64,000 nucleotides of DNA from Uliginosibacterium gangwonense DSM 18521. GTDB lineage: Bacteria; Pseudomonadota; Gammaproteobacteria; Burkholderiales; Rhodocyclaceae. A program made the position numbers and the translations under genes. Location of the stretch: NCBI RefSeq assembly GCF_000373965.1, contig NZ_KB892834.1, forward strand, positions 40,188-104,187, read 5' to 3'. Below the pieces are notes generated by a model, which was not told the DNA's origin, made no database searches, and worked only from the letters and a program-made list of their open reading frames with translations. Below, piece after piece: positions 9,457-19,451 of the stretch (positions within the stretch are counted from its first letter, which is position 1; every line of letters begins with the position of its first letter).

Positions 9457-9533
9457 ATGCCTATTCCATAAATAAGAATACAACCAGTCTGTAGGCATCG
9501 CAGAATTGCACGACGCCTGTGCCAGACCCTATG

Positions 9534-10616
9534 CTATTCACGAATCAAGGGGTCTTCTGCGGCATGGCGGGTTTCATTGACCCATGCCGTGACCATTCTG
9601 AAACTGATAGCCAGAATCAAGGGGCCGAGGAAGATGCCCAGCAGGCCGAAGCCGATCAGCCCACCAATCACGCCGGTCAGGATCAGGATCAGCGGTAGAT
9701 CAGCGCCACGTTTGATGAGCATGGGGCGCAGCACCGCATCGATATTGCCTACCACCAGTGCCCAGATCAGCATGAAGGTGCCCCAACCGGTATGACCACT
9801 CCAGTAGAGCCAGATGCAGGCGGGCACAAGTACGGGCAGTGCGCCAATCTGGGCAATACACAGCATGAAGGTCAGCGCGGTGAGGATGGAAACCGCCGGA
9901 ATCCCGGCCAGCGCCAGCCCCAGACCAGCGAGCAGTGCCTGAATCAGGGCGGTGACCCCCACCCCCATCGCTACGCCACGAATGGCTTGCGAAGCGAGTA
10001 TCAGTACATCCTCGCCCCGGTCACCCCCCAGGCGATACATGAAGCGCCGCAAGGCGGTGACCAGTTCAGGAGCGCGGCTGTACATCACCGCCGAAATGAC
10101 AACAGTAAGCAGGAACTGCACGGCCACGATCCCCAAGCCCCCCACCTTGCCACCCAACCAACGCGCCAACCCATCGGCATAAGGTGCGGCTTTTACGGCG
10201 ATGGCCCCGATGCCCGACTCGGCCGTCTGACGCCACAGTTCAACCAGCTTGGGGCCCACCGAGGGAATGGACTGGAGCCACTGCGGCGGCGCAGGGATCT
10301 GCATGGTCGACAGGGTGCCGACCCACCCGATCAGGGTATCGGCATTGGTCACAAGGGTGCCGATTGCCAGGCTCAGAGGGAGGAACAGGAGGGTGAGCTG
10401 CCCGAGGGTCAAAATCACCACTGCGGCCCAGCCGCGCCCGCCCAGGCGGCGTTTGAGCATCAGGAACACCGGCCAGGTCGCCACCACGATCATGCATGCC
10501 CAGGTAATCGAGAGCAAAAAGGGGCGCATGATCCACAGCGAGAAAAAGATCAAAAGGCCAACGAAGAGAATCGTGAGCAGGATTCGAGTCAGATCGAAAG
10601 TGGGGTCAGTTTTCAT
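9534..10616 (-). CDS. ydiK: AI-2E family transporter, YdiK type
   Basis: A 360-residue inner-membrane protein with about eight hydrophobic segments. It aligns closely with E. coli YdiK in memory, including the WIMRPFLLSITWACMIVVATWP N-terminal helix pair and the C-terminal GADLPLILILTGVIGGLIGFG. The family (PerM/AI-2E) contains exporters of unknown substrates and Na+/H+ antiporter-like members; quorum-signal export is established only for a few. Start ATG 10616 replaces a longer frame. Confidence 0.85.
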   Translation of the reverse strand: MKTDPTFDLTRILLTILFVGLLIFFSLWIMRPFLLSITWACMIVVATWPVFLMLKRRLGGRGWAAVVILTLGQLTLLFLPLSLAIGTLVTNADTLIGWVGTLSTMQIPAPPQWLQSIPSVGPKLVELWRQTAESGIGAIAVKAAPYADGLARWLGGKVGGLGIVAVQFLLTVVISAVMYSRAPELVTALRRFMYRLGGDRGEDVLILASQAIRGVAMGVGVTALIQALLAGLGLALAGIPAVSILTALTFMLCIAQIGALPVLVPACIWLYWSGHTGWGTFMLIWALVVGNIDAVLRPMLIKRGADLPLILILTGVIGGLIGFGLLGIFLGPLILAISFRMVTAWVNETRHAAEDPLIRE

Positions 10617-10704
10617 AGTTATCCCTGGAGAGGCATGCCTCGCAGTGTTGCATACTCTGATGACAGGCATCAAACAGAGACGGGGTAAATATCCCCCTAA
10701 AAAG

Positions 10705-11733
10705 TCACCCCAAAAGTTTGGCAGCGTCATCCAGGCGCAAACCCACGGGCTGCACAATGGCACGCGGTATCCGTATGGCCACCAGCACCCGTTCCAGCGG
10801 AGGGGTTCGATCAACCTTGACGGTGACATAACTGATCGGGTTGCCGTCTGGCAGATCTTCTTCCACCACCCGGTTCATGCTGTCGACACACACCGTATGC
10901 TTGTCGATATGCACATATTTTTCGGGCTGCAACAGGGTTTCGGTGAGCATGTTCAGGCGCAGTTCCAGCAGATCGCTGCTCGCCCCCATCTGCGCCAGAC
11001 GACGTTCATTGTCTTCCAGTTGATGCAGCAGCTTGCGCCCTTCTACCGAGGCATGCACGCTGGAACCTGCGGCCAGGTGGTCGATCCCGGTGCCGCGCCG
11101 CTCAAAGGTGCGTAACCTCGCCCGCAGCAGGGCCAGGTCTTCTTCGAGTTCCTTGCGGCTGGTCTGCTCCGCCTCGAAACGCGACAGGGCAATGAAAGCC
11201 AGTTCATCCACGATCCGACGGGCGACACTACGCCAGAGTGTGGCAGGCGAATCGCTGAAAATCCGCGCACGGTGCTCGGAAAAACTCAGCGTGGTCTGCA
11301 CCACATCACGCTGCATCACATCCCCCTGCATCGCCATGCCCAGGGTTTTCTGCTCGCGCAGTGCCATACCCAGGGTGACGACCGCTTCATCATTGGCGGG
11401 ATTGCGGTTGAGCCACTCCACAAGGTCGGAGCATTGGTTAAAGACCCGCAGCATGTCATCCGGGCTGGCGAAAATCGCCCGCAACAGCGGCGTACCGGGC
11501 CACGCATCGGGACTGGCCAGCACGGGCTGCTCAAGCAGGCCATGCTGTTGCTGCACAAATTGCAAGGCGCAGATCATGGGGGGCGCCAGGCGCTCCCGAT
11601 ACCGCCCGAGCAACGCGATCCGGGGGTCGCACATCCGAACCACGTAGTCGGTCGCCTCACGCACCAGCGCTTCAGACAACCCGTCTGTACCCAATTTGGG
11701 CGTACTGCGGCGTAACCAGCCCAGAAGTCCCAT
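10705..11733 (-). CDS. Conserved hypothetical protein with coiled-coil centre
   Basis: A 342-residue soluble protein without signal peptide. The N-terminal half is helical, with DPRIALLGRYRERLAPPMICAL and a LVEWLNRNPANDEAVVTLGMALREQ segment. Residues about 195-270 form a predicted coiled coil (RKELEEDLALLRARLRTFERR and KLLHQLEDNERRLAQMGAS). The C-terminus is a beta-rich domain. I do not recognise a named family. It resembles uncharacterised proteins of betaproteobacteria. It stands alone, divergent from ruvB. Confidence 0.7.
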   Translation of the reverse strand: MGLLGWLRRSTPKLGTDGLSEALVREATDYVVRMCDPRIALLGRYRERLAPPMICALQFVQQQHGLLEQPVLASPDAWPGTPLLRAIFASPDDMLRVFNQCSDLVEWLNRNPANDEAVVTLGMALREQKTLGMAMQGDVMQRDVVQTTLSFSEHRARIFSDSPATLWRSVARRIVDELAFIALSRFEAEQTSRKELEEDLALLRARLRTFERRGTGIDHLAAGSSVHASVEGRKLLHQLEDNERRLAQMGASSDLLELRLNMLTETLLQPEKYVHIDKHTVCVDSMNRVVEEDLPDGNPISYVTVKVDRTPPLERVLVAIRIPRAIVQPVGLRLDDAAKLLG

Positions 11734-11890
11734 GATTTATCCGAAAATGATTACGTCCAGTTGCAAGTAGGGCGAAGGCACAAGCCTTCATCCACCAATT
11801 TGATCAAGTATATCCCCTCGCGCAGGCCCTTCCTCCGTCTGGATCAAGCGCTTCGCCGAATGGCGCCAGCTGTGCTAAGGTAAGCCCATC

Positions 11891-12937
11891 ATGATCGAGA
11901 CCGACAAGCTTCAGCCCGGCCGTCTGATCTCCCCCGGCCAAGCCAGCCCGCAGGAAGAGCAGATCGAGCGTGCGCTCCGCCCCAAACGCCTGGCCGAATA
12001 CGTGGGTCAGGCCAAGATCCGTGAACAGCTGGAGATCTTCATCCACGCTGCCAAAAAACGCGGGGAGGCGCTGGATCACGTGCTGCTCTTCGGCCCTCCC
12101 GGCTTGGGCAAGACGACGCTGGCCCACATTGTGGCGGCCGAAATGGGCGTCAATCTGCGCCAGACTTCCGGCCCGGTGCTGGAGCGCGCCGGGGACTTGG
12201 CCGCCATGCTCACGAATCTGGAACCGCATGATGTGCTGTTCATTGACGAAATCCATCGTCTCAGCCCGGTGGTGGAAGAAATCCTCTACCCTGCGCTGGA
12301 AGATTACCAGATTGACATTATGATCGGTGAAGGCCCAGCGGCACGCTCGGTCAAGCTGGATCTGCCACCATTTACCCTTGTGGGTGCCACCACGCGGGCG
12401 GGCATGCTCACCAATCCGCTGCGCGACCGCTTCGGCATCAATGCCCGACTTGAGTTCTATACTGCAGAGGAACTGGCGTTCATCGTCAGCCGCTCGGCAC
12501 GACTGCTGAATGTAGAGATTGACGACGCCGGGGCGCTGGAAATCGCCCGTCGGGCCCGTGGCACGCCCCGCATCGCCAACCGCCTGTTGCGCCGTTGTCG
12601 GGACTATGCCGAGGTCAAGGCCAATGGGCAGATCACCCGCGCCGTGGCAGATGCTGCGCTCATCATGCTGGATGTGGACGGGGTCGGCCTGGATCTGATG
12701 GACCGCAAGCTTCTGGGCGCAGTGCTGGAAAAATTCGGCGGTGGCCCGGTGGGGCTCGACAATCTGGCCGCCGCCATTGGTGAGGCACCCGATACCATTG
12801 AAGACGTGCTCGAACCTTACCTGATCCAGCAGGGCTACCTGCAACGCACCCCACGCGGGCGCGTGGCTACCCCCGCAATCTGGCGCCACTTTGGCCTGCT
12901 GCCCCCTTCGAGCAGCACCGATCTTTTTCAGCAATAA
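11891..12937 (+). CDS. ruvB: Holliday junction branch migration helicase RuvB
   Basis: A 348-residue AAA+ motor of normal length with Walker A GPPGLGKT (residues 68-75), Walker B FIDEIHRL, sensor 1 GATTRAG, the arginine-finger region LRDRFG, and the C-terminal winged helix ending [13 protein letters not shown]. With RuvA it drives branch migration of Holliday junctions. It starts at ATG 11891. Separation from ruvA by about 4.2 kb is an unusual arrangement compared with the usual ruvA-ruvB pair. Confidence 0.98.
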   Translation: MIETDKLQPGRLISPGQASPQEEQIERALRPKRLAEYVGQAKIREQLEIFIHAAKKRGEALDHVLLFGPPGLGKTTLAHIVAAEMGVNLRQTSGPVLERAGDLAAMLTNLEPHDVLFIDEIHRLSPVVEEILYPALEDYQIDIMIGEGPAARSVKLDLPPFTLVGATTRAGMLTNPLRDRFGINARLEFYTAEELAFIVSRSARLLNVEIDDAGALEIARRARGTPRIANRLLRRCRDYAEVKANGQITRAVADAALIMLDVDGVGLDLMDRKLLGAVLEKFGGGPVGLDNLAAAIGEAPDTIEDVLEPYLIQQGYLQRTPRGRVATPAIWRHFGLLPPSSSTDLFQQ

Positions 12938-12957
12938 ACCTGACAGACGACCGATAC

Positions 12958-13674
12958 ATGGAATCCTTGACCCCGACCGCCCCACTGAGCGATGCCGAGT
13001 TTGAAGAACTGGATCACCTGCTTGATGCCTTTGAAAACGCCTGCTCGCTGGAAGAGCTGGATGGCCTGTTCTGCTCCCTGATCACAGGCCCGACCGTTGT
13101 CATGCCAAGCGAGTGGATGCCCATCGTGATTGGCGAAGGTGAGCCGCTCTGGGAAACCAAGAACGATGCCCACCGGACCATGGAATTGCTGATGCGCCAC
13201 TGGAACACCGTTGCCAATGGCTTACGCGAGGATTGGAGCGGCCTGAGTACCGAAGAAGGCAGCGAGCTGATGTATTTCCCGCTGCTCGACGAACCCGGAG
13301 AAAGCGGCCATCCCCTGGCAGAAGGCTGGGCTCGCGGCTTCCGCGATGGCTTGAACTGGCTGGAAGATGCACACTGGGATGCACTAGAGCAGGATGAGGA
13401 ATGCATAGCCATTCTCAACCTGATCTCCGCCTATGACAGCGGGGAGAAATCCCCCGGAGCCCCCTTCACTGAGGATGAGCGCGATGAAGTGCTCAGCGCC
13501 CTGGTTGCCGGGCTGCAATACTATTACCGCTTCTGGCGGCGTTGGCTACGGGTGGTCAATGCCCCCCGCGAGCCGATCCGCGCACAAGACACGACGGGCC
13601 GTAACGACCCGTGCCCCTGTGGCAGCGGCCTGAAGTTCAAGAAGTGTTGTGGCGCGCCCGACAAATTGCATTGA
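12958..13674 (+). CDS. UPF0149/YecA family protein with SEC-C zinc motif
   Basis: A 238-residue acidic protein. The N-terminal two-thirds is a YecA/UPF0149 helical domain ([21 protein letters not shown]). The C-terminus carries a SEC-C motif, [19 protein letters not shown], which binds one zinc through CxCx8CC. SEC-C tails occur in SecA and in many proteins that bind ribosomes or SecB-like partners. ATG 12958 lies 20 bp after ruvB, so cotranscription is possible. Confidence 0.85.
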   Translation: MESLTPTAPLSDAEFEELDHLLDAFENACSLEELDGLFCSLITGPTVVMPSEWMPIVIGEGEPLWETKNDAHRTMELLMRHWNTVANGLREDWSGLSTEEGSELMYFPLLDEPGESGHPLAEGWARGFRDGLNWLEDAHWDALEQDEECIAILNLISAYDSGEKSPGAPFTEDERDEVLSALVAGLQYYYRFWRRWLRVVNAPREPIRAQDTTGRNDPCPCGSGLKFKKCCGAPDKLH

Positions 13675-13765
13675 TCACTGATATTTGCCGCTTGATTCAG
13701 GATAAGGCGCCCACTGTGGCGCCACCGCCAGAATGAGGCTCCGAATATAAAATTGGAGCCAAAAA

Positions 13766-14962
13766 ATGGCCGTGATCCCCATCGATGAACCCCGCCTCAA
13801 GCCCAACAAGCCTGTGCGCGGCTTTGCTCTTTTCGCCCTGGGCTTTCGCCCCTTCTACCTGCTCGGCGCCACCCTGGCCGCACTCTTTGTACCGCTGTGG
13901 CTGATGATTGCGCTGGGCGGCCCCGCTTTCAGCCCGGCCCTGCCCGCCTTGTTCTGGCATGCTCATGAGATGATTTTCGGTTTTGCCACCGCAATCATTG
14001 TGGGTTTTCTGCTCACCGCCGCACGTAACTGGACAGGGCTTGCCACCCCCACAGGCGGCAAGCTTGCGGCCCTGGTAGGGGTGTGGCTGGCCGGTCGCAT
14101 AGCCATGTTGTGCCTGCCTGCCCTGGCTGCCGCCGTCATTGATTTGGCATTTCTGCCGCTGGCCGCCCTCGTGCTGGCCAGGGTTTTGATTCGCGCTGGC
14201 AGCCGCCGCAATTACTTCGTTCTGTTGATCTTGGCCCTGTTGAGTGTGAGCAATCTGCTCTTCCATGCCGCTGCCAATGCCTGGCTGGCCCTGCCGGTGC
14301 TCAACACCCTGCATGCGGCGGTGGCCCTGATCGCCACGCTCGCCACGGTGATTGCCGGGCGCATTGTCCCCAGCTTCACGGCCAACGCACTCAAGACAGT
14401 CCCCCGCCAATCTGCCCTGCTCGACAGGCTCGCCATCGGCTCGACCGCACTGACCCTGCTGCTGTGGGCCTGCGGTGTAAGTGGCATCGTGGTGGCGCTG
14501 ATCAGCGTGCTGGCTGCTGCGTCCCAGGCGTGGCGTAGCCTGGGCTGGCGCCCTGGCCCCACGTGGCGGGTGCCGCTGCTGTGGATTCTCCACATCTCCC
14601 ATGCCTGGCTCGTCCTTGCCCTGCTTGCGGCAGCCAGCGCAGCACTCGGTTTGCCGGGCAGTGCGGCAGTGTTGCACCTGCTCACTGTCGGCATGATCAG
14701 CGGCCTGATCCTGGGCATGATCACGCGCACCGCACTGGGCCATACAGGCCGACTCCTGCGGGCAGGCTACATCGAAGCGGCGGCGTACTCGCTGCTGCAA
14801 CTGGCCGTGCTGGCGCGCATTCTGCCGGTGCTGATGGCGCCAGACTGGTATCGGGCCGGGCTGATGCTTGCGGGCACGGCGTGGTCGCTGGCCTTTGGGC
14901 TCTATCTCGTCCGCTATGCCCCCATCCTGATCCAGCCACGCATTGATGGCCGGGAAGGCTAG
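13766..14962 (+). CDS. nnrS: NnrS family heme-copper membrane protein
   Basis: A 398-residue protein with about 12 transmembrane helices. Family landmarks are the opening FALGFRPFYLLGA, the HAHEMIFGF motif near residue 67, which carries conserved His, and GMISGLILGMITRTALGHTGR near the C-terminus. NnrS proteins protect against nitric oxide and nitrosative stress and are usually under NO-responsive control. In the upstream gap I see one TTGAT half-site only. Denitrification enzymes are not in the window. Confidence 0.92.
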   Translation: MAVIPIDEPRLKPNKPVRGFALFALGFRPFYLLGATLAALFVPLWLMIALGGPAFSPALPALFWHAHEMIFGFATAIIVGFLLTAARNWTGLATPTGGKLAALVGVWLAGRIAMLCLPALAAAVIDLAFLPLAALVLARVLIRAGSRRNYFVLLILALLSVSNLLFHAAANAWLALPVLNTLHAAVALIATLATVIAGRIVPSFTANALKTVPRQSALLDRLAIGSTALTLLLWACGVSGIVVALISVLAAASQAWRSLGWRPGPTWRVPLLWILHISHAWLVLALLAAASAALGLPGSAAVLHLLTVGMISGLILGMITRTALGHTGRLLRAGYIEAAAYSLLQLAVLARILPVLMAPDWYRAGLMLAGTAWSLAFGLYLVRYAPILIQPRIDGREG

Positions 14963-15057
14963 GCTACCTCTCCGCGTCCTCGGCTCAAAGGAGTTGGCAG
15001 CGTCATGAAGATGGGGTAAAACGGGGGCTTCGACACCTTTTGTCAGGAGGCCCATAG

Positions 15058-15270
15058 ATGGCTATCGAGCGCAAACCGATTCGCCGTGGTGGCATCAAGT
15101 CTGCCGGTTATGACCGCAACAGCCGCATTCTGGAAGTGGAGTTCGACTCCTGCAGAATCATCCGGCATACAGGAGTGGGCGAAGAAGTGGCTCGCCGCTT
15201 TTTGAGCAGTGTAGCCCCGGCAAGCTACTACAAGGACAATATTGAGGAGGAATACTCAATCAAACGTTAG
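15058..15270 (+). CDS. KTSC domain protein
   Basis: A 70-residue protein fully covered by the KTSC domain: IKSAGYDRNSRILEVEF, a Y-x-Y-like beta hairpin, and VARRFLSSVAPASYYKDNI. KTSC domains occur alone or at the C-terminus of lysyl-tRNA synthetases. Their ligand is uncertain. A CAGGAGG box lies before ATG 15058, and a hairpin with a T run follows the stop. Confidence 0.85.
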   Translation: MAIERKPIRRGGIKSAGYDRNSRILEVEFDSCRIIRHTGVGEEVARRFLSSVAPASYYKDNIEEEYSIKR

Positions 15271-15303
15271 CGCCTGTTACGTAAGGCGCAGGTATTCTTT
15301 TTG
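15270..15303 (+). terminator. Probable terminator after the KTSC gene
   Basis: GCGCCT and AGGCGC form a stem around an 8-nt loop, followed by a loosely T-rich stretch (TATTCTTTTT). It is weaker than the terminator after amtB. Confidence 0.5.
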
Positions 15304-15376
15304 GGGTGCTGACACGTCTTTACATCTGCCTGCATAACAATGTAATGGATTGGCACTGCTGTAGAATGAGGCCACC

Positions 15377-16954
15377 ATGCTTTCCGACACAGATTTTCAG
15401 CACGCCCTGGATTGCTTTACCCAAGGTATCTGCCTGCGCCAGGCGGGGCTTGCGGAAGAGGCGTTGCAGCACTTGGGCGAAGCGCTCCGGCTCGCCCCCC
15501 AGCTTCTGCCCGCCCGCTTCGAGCGGGCCACCCTGCTGGCCGAGCGCCATCGTTACGATGATGCCTTGCTGGACTTCGACTTGTGCCTTGCCCAGCAGCC
15601 AGAAGATGAAAGCATGCACAGCCTGCGCCAGCAGGCTTGGCAAGCGGGCTTGGCCTATCACGATGACTTGCTCAAGGCCACCTCGGCAGACGCCAATCTG
15701 TGGTTCCGCCGGGGCAGGCTGTATGCGCTGGGAGGCTACTACGAGCAGGCCGTGGGCGACCTCACCCAAGCCTTGCTGCTGGATGCCGAGCATCAGGACG
15801 CCCTCAATATCCTGGGCGACAGCTTGCTGGCGCTCAACCGCCCTACCGAGGCACTCGCCGGCTACACACGATTGCTGGCGCTGCGCCCAACCGATGCGCA
15901 TATCTGGTTCAACCACGGCAACGTGCTCCGCCAGCTCAACCTGCTGGATGAAGCCATTCAAAGCTACCGTCACGCCATCGCCCTGAACCCGGACTATGCA
16001 GAAGCCCACCTGGAATGGGCGCACTGTCAGTTGGCACAAGGCATGTACCAGGAAGGGTGGGCGCGTTACGAATGGCGCTGGAAAACCGCGCAACTCGCAC
16101 CGCATTTTCTGCCCAGCCCCGCGCCCCTATGGTTGGGGCGGGAAAACATTCAGGACAAGCGCATCCTGCTCTGGGCTGAACAAGGCTTTGGCGACACGCT
16201 CCAGTTCGTCCGCTATGCAAGGGCGGTAGCGGATCTTGGGGCTCAGGTCACCTTGCTCGTCATGTCACCCTTGCTGGAGCTGTTCCAGCAACTGGACCCA
16301 CGCATCGCGGTGATTGATCCTTCCATGCCGATTCCGGCACACGATTTCCACTGCCCCTTGATGAGCCTGCCCTTGGCGCTGGGTGGAACGGATAGCGATT
16401 TTGGCGGCCCTGCGCCCTATCTGCATGCCGACCCGCAGAAAGTGGCACTGTGGCAACAGCGGCTTGGCACGCGTCGTCGCCCACGTATCGGCATCGTCTG
16501 GTCTGGCCGCCGTATCGGGCCACGCAACATCACGCGTGACATGAGCCTGGCGCAACTGCAGCCCTTGTTGCAGCAGGATGCAGACTTCATCTGCCTGCAA
16601 AAAGAGATTTCGGAAGAAGAACATGCCGTACTGGGCCACTTCCCCAATCTGCGCCATTTCCAGGCAGAACTCAGCAGCTTTGCCGAAACCGCCGCACTCA
16701 TGGCCTGTCTGGATTGCGTGATCAGCGTTGACACCGCAGCAGCCCATCTGGCAGGTGCGCTGGGCATGCCCTGCCACCTCCTGCTGCGACACTTTGGCGA
16801 GTGGCGCTGGCTACAATCCCGCCAGGATTCCCCCTGGTATCCCTCATTGCGCCTCTACCACCAAAAAGCGCTGGGAGACTGGTCAGGCGCGGTCGGGATG
16901 CTGTGTTCCTCGCTGGACAACACACTCATCCACCCTGGCGGCATTTCTTGCTGA
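15377..16954 (+). CDS. TPR protein with GT9-like glycosyltransferase domain
   Basis: A 525-residue cytosolic protein. Residues about 1-230 are tetratricopeptide repeats (FTQGICLRQAGLAEEALQHL, LWFRRGRLYALGGYYEQAVG and similar 34-residue units). The C-terminal half resembles ADP-heptose:LPS heptosyltransferase-type domains, with LLWAEQGFGDTLQFVRY, GIVWSGR and VISVDTAAAHLAGALG. Such TPR-GT proteins are predicted to modify proteins or glycans, but the substrate is not evident. It is not obviously part of an operon. Confidence 0.82.
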   Translation: MLSDTDFQHALDCFTQGICLRQAGLAEEALQHLGEALRLAPQLLPARFERATLLAERHRYDDALLDFDLCLAQQPEDESMHSLRQQAWQAGLAYHDDLLKATSADANLWFRRGRLYALGGYYEQAVGDLTQALLLDAEHQDALNILGDSLLALNRPTEALAGYTRLLALRPTDAHIWFNHGNVLRQLNLLDEAIQSYRHAIALNPDYAEAHLEWAHCQLAQGMYQEGWARYEWRWKTAQLAPHFLPSPAPLWLGRENIQDKRILLWAEQGFGDTLQFVRYARAVADLGAQVTLLVMSPLLELFQQLDPRIAVIDPSMPIPAHDFHCPLMSLPLALGGTDSDFGGPAPYLHADPQKVALWQQRLGTRRRPRIGIVWSGRRIGPRNITRDMSLAQLQPLLQQDADFICLQKEISEEEHAVLGHFPNLRHFQAELSSFAETAALMACLDCVISVDTAAAHLAGALGMPCHLLLRHFGEWRWLQSRQDSPWYPSLRLYHQKALGDWSGAVGMLCSSLDNTLIHPGGISC

Positions 16955-17238
16955 AGCGCTGAGCCGATCAGCGGCGCTTGCTCGGCCCCGCCCACTCTTC
17001 TACCCTGCTCTGTCCTGGGCATAAAGAACCTGTTATTTTGGTGCGTAGCAAGGCAAATGCGCAGAAATCAGAGATAATGCGACACGCCTTGCCGGGGCCT
17101 GCCCGGCGAAGCGCATGCTATGCGTAACGGACTCGCCCCGCACACCTGCGTGGCCAGCATATCCAGTTCATTGCAACAGGGAATCTTACGTTCATTTTGA
17201 AGCATCAAGGCTAGGTGTTTGCTTGGTAGAGGAGTGGT
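16955..17238. other. Intergenic region without a supported gene
   Basis: About 285 bp between the TPR protein and the lytic transglycosylase. No coding frame with a recognisable product is visible. A GAGG/GGAG box just before 17239 is probably the ribosome binding site of the transglycosylase gene. It presumably holds the promoter of the envelope acetylation cluster. Confidence 0.45.
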
Positions 17239-17994
17239 GTGAACAAGTTCAGCAGATTGTCTCGTTACATTCGATATCTGGTGACCTTTGTGATCCACTT
17301 CGCCCACGGCAGTGTCTCGGTCATCGGGGTTCTGATGCTGGCGCTGATCGGCTACCAGTACGCACGCTTCGGCTCTGAGGGCCTCAACCCACGCAGCATG
17401 TTTGGCTACGCCCCGGCTGCAACGGTCCACGCTCTGGATACGCCAGAGGCCCAGATCTCTGCGCCCGCAGGCAGCAAGACCGCCCTGCCGCCGCTGACCC
17501 GGCAGATGGCCCTGGTGGCAGACGCCATCGCCAAGCGCCATCACCTCTCGCCACTGGCGGTGGATCTGCTGGTCCGTACCGCCCAGCGCGAAGGGACAGC
17601 CAATCAGATCGACCCGGTACTGATCCTGTCGATCATCACCGTAGAATCCAGATTCAACCCTTATTCGCAAAGCGCCTACGGTGCTCAGGGACTGATGCAG
17701 ATCGTACCGCGTTCGCACACCGACAAAATGTCGGCTGAAACAGGGGTCACCGCACTATTCAACCCTGTGGAAAACATCCGCATTGGCGCCCTGGTGCTCA
17801 AGGCCTTCATGCGTAACTCGGATAACATGATCGACACCTTGCAAAAGTATGCGGGCGCCAGCAAAGACCCGGAGCAACGCTACGCCACCAAGGTGCTCCA
17901 GGAATACACGCGTTTGTGTGAGGCCGCAGGCATCACTCCCAGATTCACCCCGCCCGGAGGAGCCGAAAGTGAGCCCAGCAGCCCCGAATCCTGA
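17239..17994 (+). CDS. Membrane-anchored SLT-type lytic transglycosylase
   Basis: A 251-residue protein starting at GTG 17239 after a GGAG box. It has one N-terminal membrane segment (HGSVSVIGVLMLALIGYQYA) and then an SLT/goose-lysozyme-like domain with the catalytic Glu in ITVESRFNP followed by SAYGAQGLMQI, plus a C-terminal YATKVLQEY helix. Such enzymes cleave glycan strands of peptidoglycan to 1,6-anhydro ends. It lies 55 bp upstream of an MBOAT acyltransferase and three SGNH esterases. O-acetylated peptidoglycan resists lytic transglycosylases, so the grouping is functionally suggestive. Confidence 0.88.
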   Translation: MNKFSRLSRYIRYLVTFVIHFAHGSVSVIGVLMLALIGYQYARFGSEGLNPRSMFGYAPAATVHALDTPEAQISAPAGSKTALPPLTRQMALVADAIAKRHHLSPLAVDLLVRTAQREGTANQIDPVLILSIITVESRFNPYSQSAYGAQGLMQIVPRSHTDKMSAETGVTALFNPVENIRIGALVLKAFMRNSDNMIDTLQKYAGASKDPEQRYATKVLQEYTRLCEAAGITPRFTPPGGAESEPSSPES

Positions 17995-18049
17995 TGTGTC
18001 TTGCGCAAACGTGGCGCAAGGCCTGCTTCTATCTGGCCACTGAGAGATC

Positions 18050-19450
18050 ATGAGCTTCATTTCCCCGGAATTCGCCTTCGCGGCGTTGCTCTTCCTGCCC
18101 CTGTTCTGGTCGCTGCATTCAAAGAGGACCTTGCAACTCTGGGTTCTCACCTTATCGAGCTACCTGCTGTACTCGACATGGTCACCTGAAGGGGCGGCCA
18201 TCCTTCTGGTCTACAGCATCTCGATGTGGGGCTGCGGCAACCTGATCAACAGCATCGCCAAGGAAAAGGCTTGGCGCGTGCTGGCCATGAGCGTGAGCCT
18301 GATCTTGTGCACCAGCATCTTGCTGATGACCAAGTATTATGATTTTCTGCGCCAGATCGCCATCGATACCCTGCCTGGCCTGGGGCTGCAGGACTTTCTG
18401 CCGCTGACTGATTTTGTGGTGCCTGCGGGGATTTCCTTCTTCACCTTCCAGGCCGTCACCTATTTGGTCTGGCGGTATCGGGCCGAGAAAGCGCCTAGTT
18501 CGTTGCTCCATGCCGCGGTCTTCCTGTCGTTCTGGCCCACGCTGTTTGCCGGGCCTATTTTGCGGGCGGAAGATTTTTTCAAGAATATCCAGGACGAAGA
18601 ATTCGGCCTGCCACGCGAAGTACCACGCGCCATCTACCTGATCCTGCTGGGCATGGCACAGAAGCTGGTATTTTCAAGCTGGCTTGCCGACACTTTTGTG
18701 GATACGGCCTTCCGTTACCCGGATGCCCTGGATGGCTTGCAGACGGGTGCTGCCATCTGGGCATACTCTCTGCAGATATTCCTGGATTTTTCGGGCTACT
18801 CACTCATCGTGACCGGGCTGGCATTGCTCTTGGGCTATCGGGTTCCGGCCAACTTCACGCAGCCCTATCTGGCCCGCGACCTGCGGGAATTCTGGCGCCG
18901 CTGGCATATCACCCTGTCAAGCTTCATCCGTGACTACATCTATATCCCCCTGGGTGGCAGCAAAGCAGGCGGCGTCCGCACCCAGATCAATCTCATGCTT
19001 GCCATGCTCATCTCCGGCATCTGGCATGGCGCCAACACCACGTTTTTCGTCTGGGGCGCCCTGCACGGGGCAGGAATGCTGGTCATCAATGCATATGGCA
19101 AGCTGGGCCTGGGCAAAATGCCTAGGGTGCTGGCCAACGCGCTGACCTTGCTCTATGTCGCCTTCGCCTGGGTGTTCTTCCGTGCCAATTCTTGCGACAG
19201 CGCATGGCAGCTCCTGCAACAATTGGCGGTCCCCCCGAGCGCCTTCCATGCCGATGTGGGGCTGCTGTGCGCCTTCTCGGTCGTATTCTTCTTTCTCAGC
19301 GCCCAGGCTGCCACGCTGGAAGCATGGGCCACGGGAATCTTTGAGCGGGCCTGGGGCTGGCGCCTGGTCACAATGATCTGTCTACTCAGTTTTGGCGTGG
19401 TGCAATTATGCCCAAGTGGCATTCCCAGCTTCATCTATTACAGGTTTTGA
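18050..19450 (+). CDS. MBOAT family O-acyltransferase (AlgI/PatA-like)
   Basis: A 466-residue polytopic membrane protein with about 11 helices. MBOAT signatures are FFTFQAVTYLVWRYR, FWPTLFAGPILRAEDF, the REFWRRWHITLSSFIRDYIYIP block, and the catalytic His in GIWHGA (His326). These proteins move acetyl groups across the inner membrane to periplasmic esterases or transferases. In alginate (AlgI) and peptidoglycan (PatA) systems the partners are SGNH proteins, and three SGNH genes follow here within 2 bp or less of the preceding stop or slightly more. PatA-like function is inferred from the neighbouring transglycosylase. Confidence 0.92.
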   Translation: MSFISPEFAFAALLFLPLFWSLHSKRTLQLWVLTLSSYLLYSTWSPEGAAILLVYSISMWGCGNLINSIAKEKAWRVLAMSVSLILCTSILLMTKYYDFLRQIAIDTLPGLGLQDFLPLTDFVVPAGISFFTFQAVTYLVWRYRAEKAPSSLLHAAVFLSFWPTLFAGPILRAEDFFKNIQDEEFGLPREVPRAIYLILLGMAQKLVFSSWLADTFVDTAFRYPDALDGLQTGAAIWAYSLQIFLDFSGYSLIVTGLALLLGYRVPANFTQPYLARDLREFWRRWHITLSSFIRDYIYIPLGGSKAGGVRTQINLMLAMLISGIWHGANTTFFVWGALHGAGMLVINAYGKLGLGKMPRVLANALTLLYVAFAWVFFRANSCDSAWQLLQQLAVPPSAFHADVGLLCAFSVVFFFLSAQAATLEAWATGIFERAWGWRLVTMICLLSFGVVQLCPSGIPSFIYYRF

Positions 19451-19451
19451 A

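Noticed and set aside
11804..12985. 393-residue minus-strand frame across ruvB
   Set aside because: It is an antisense shadow of ruvB with no recognisable domains; ruvB on the plus strand has every RuvB motif.
13693..13707. FNR box upstream of nnrS
   Set aside because: Only the left half-site TTGAT is present; the right half (GATAA) does not complete the palindrome.
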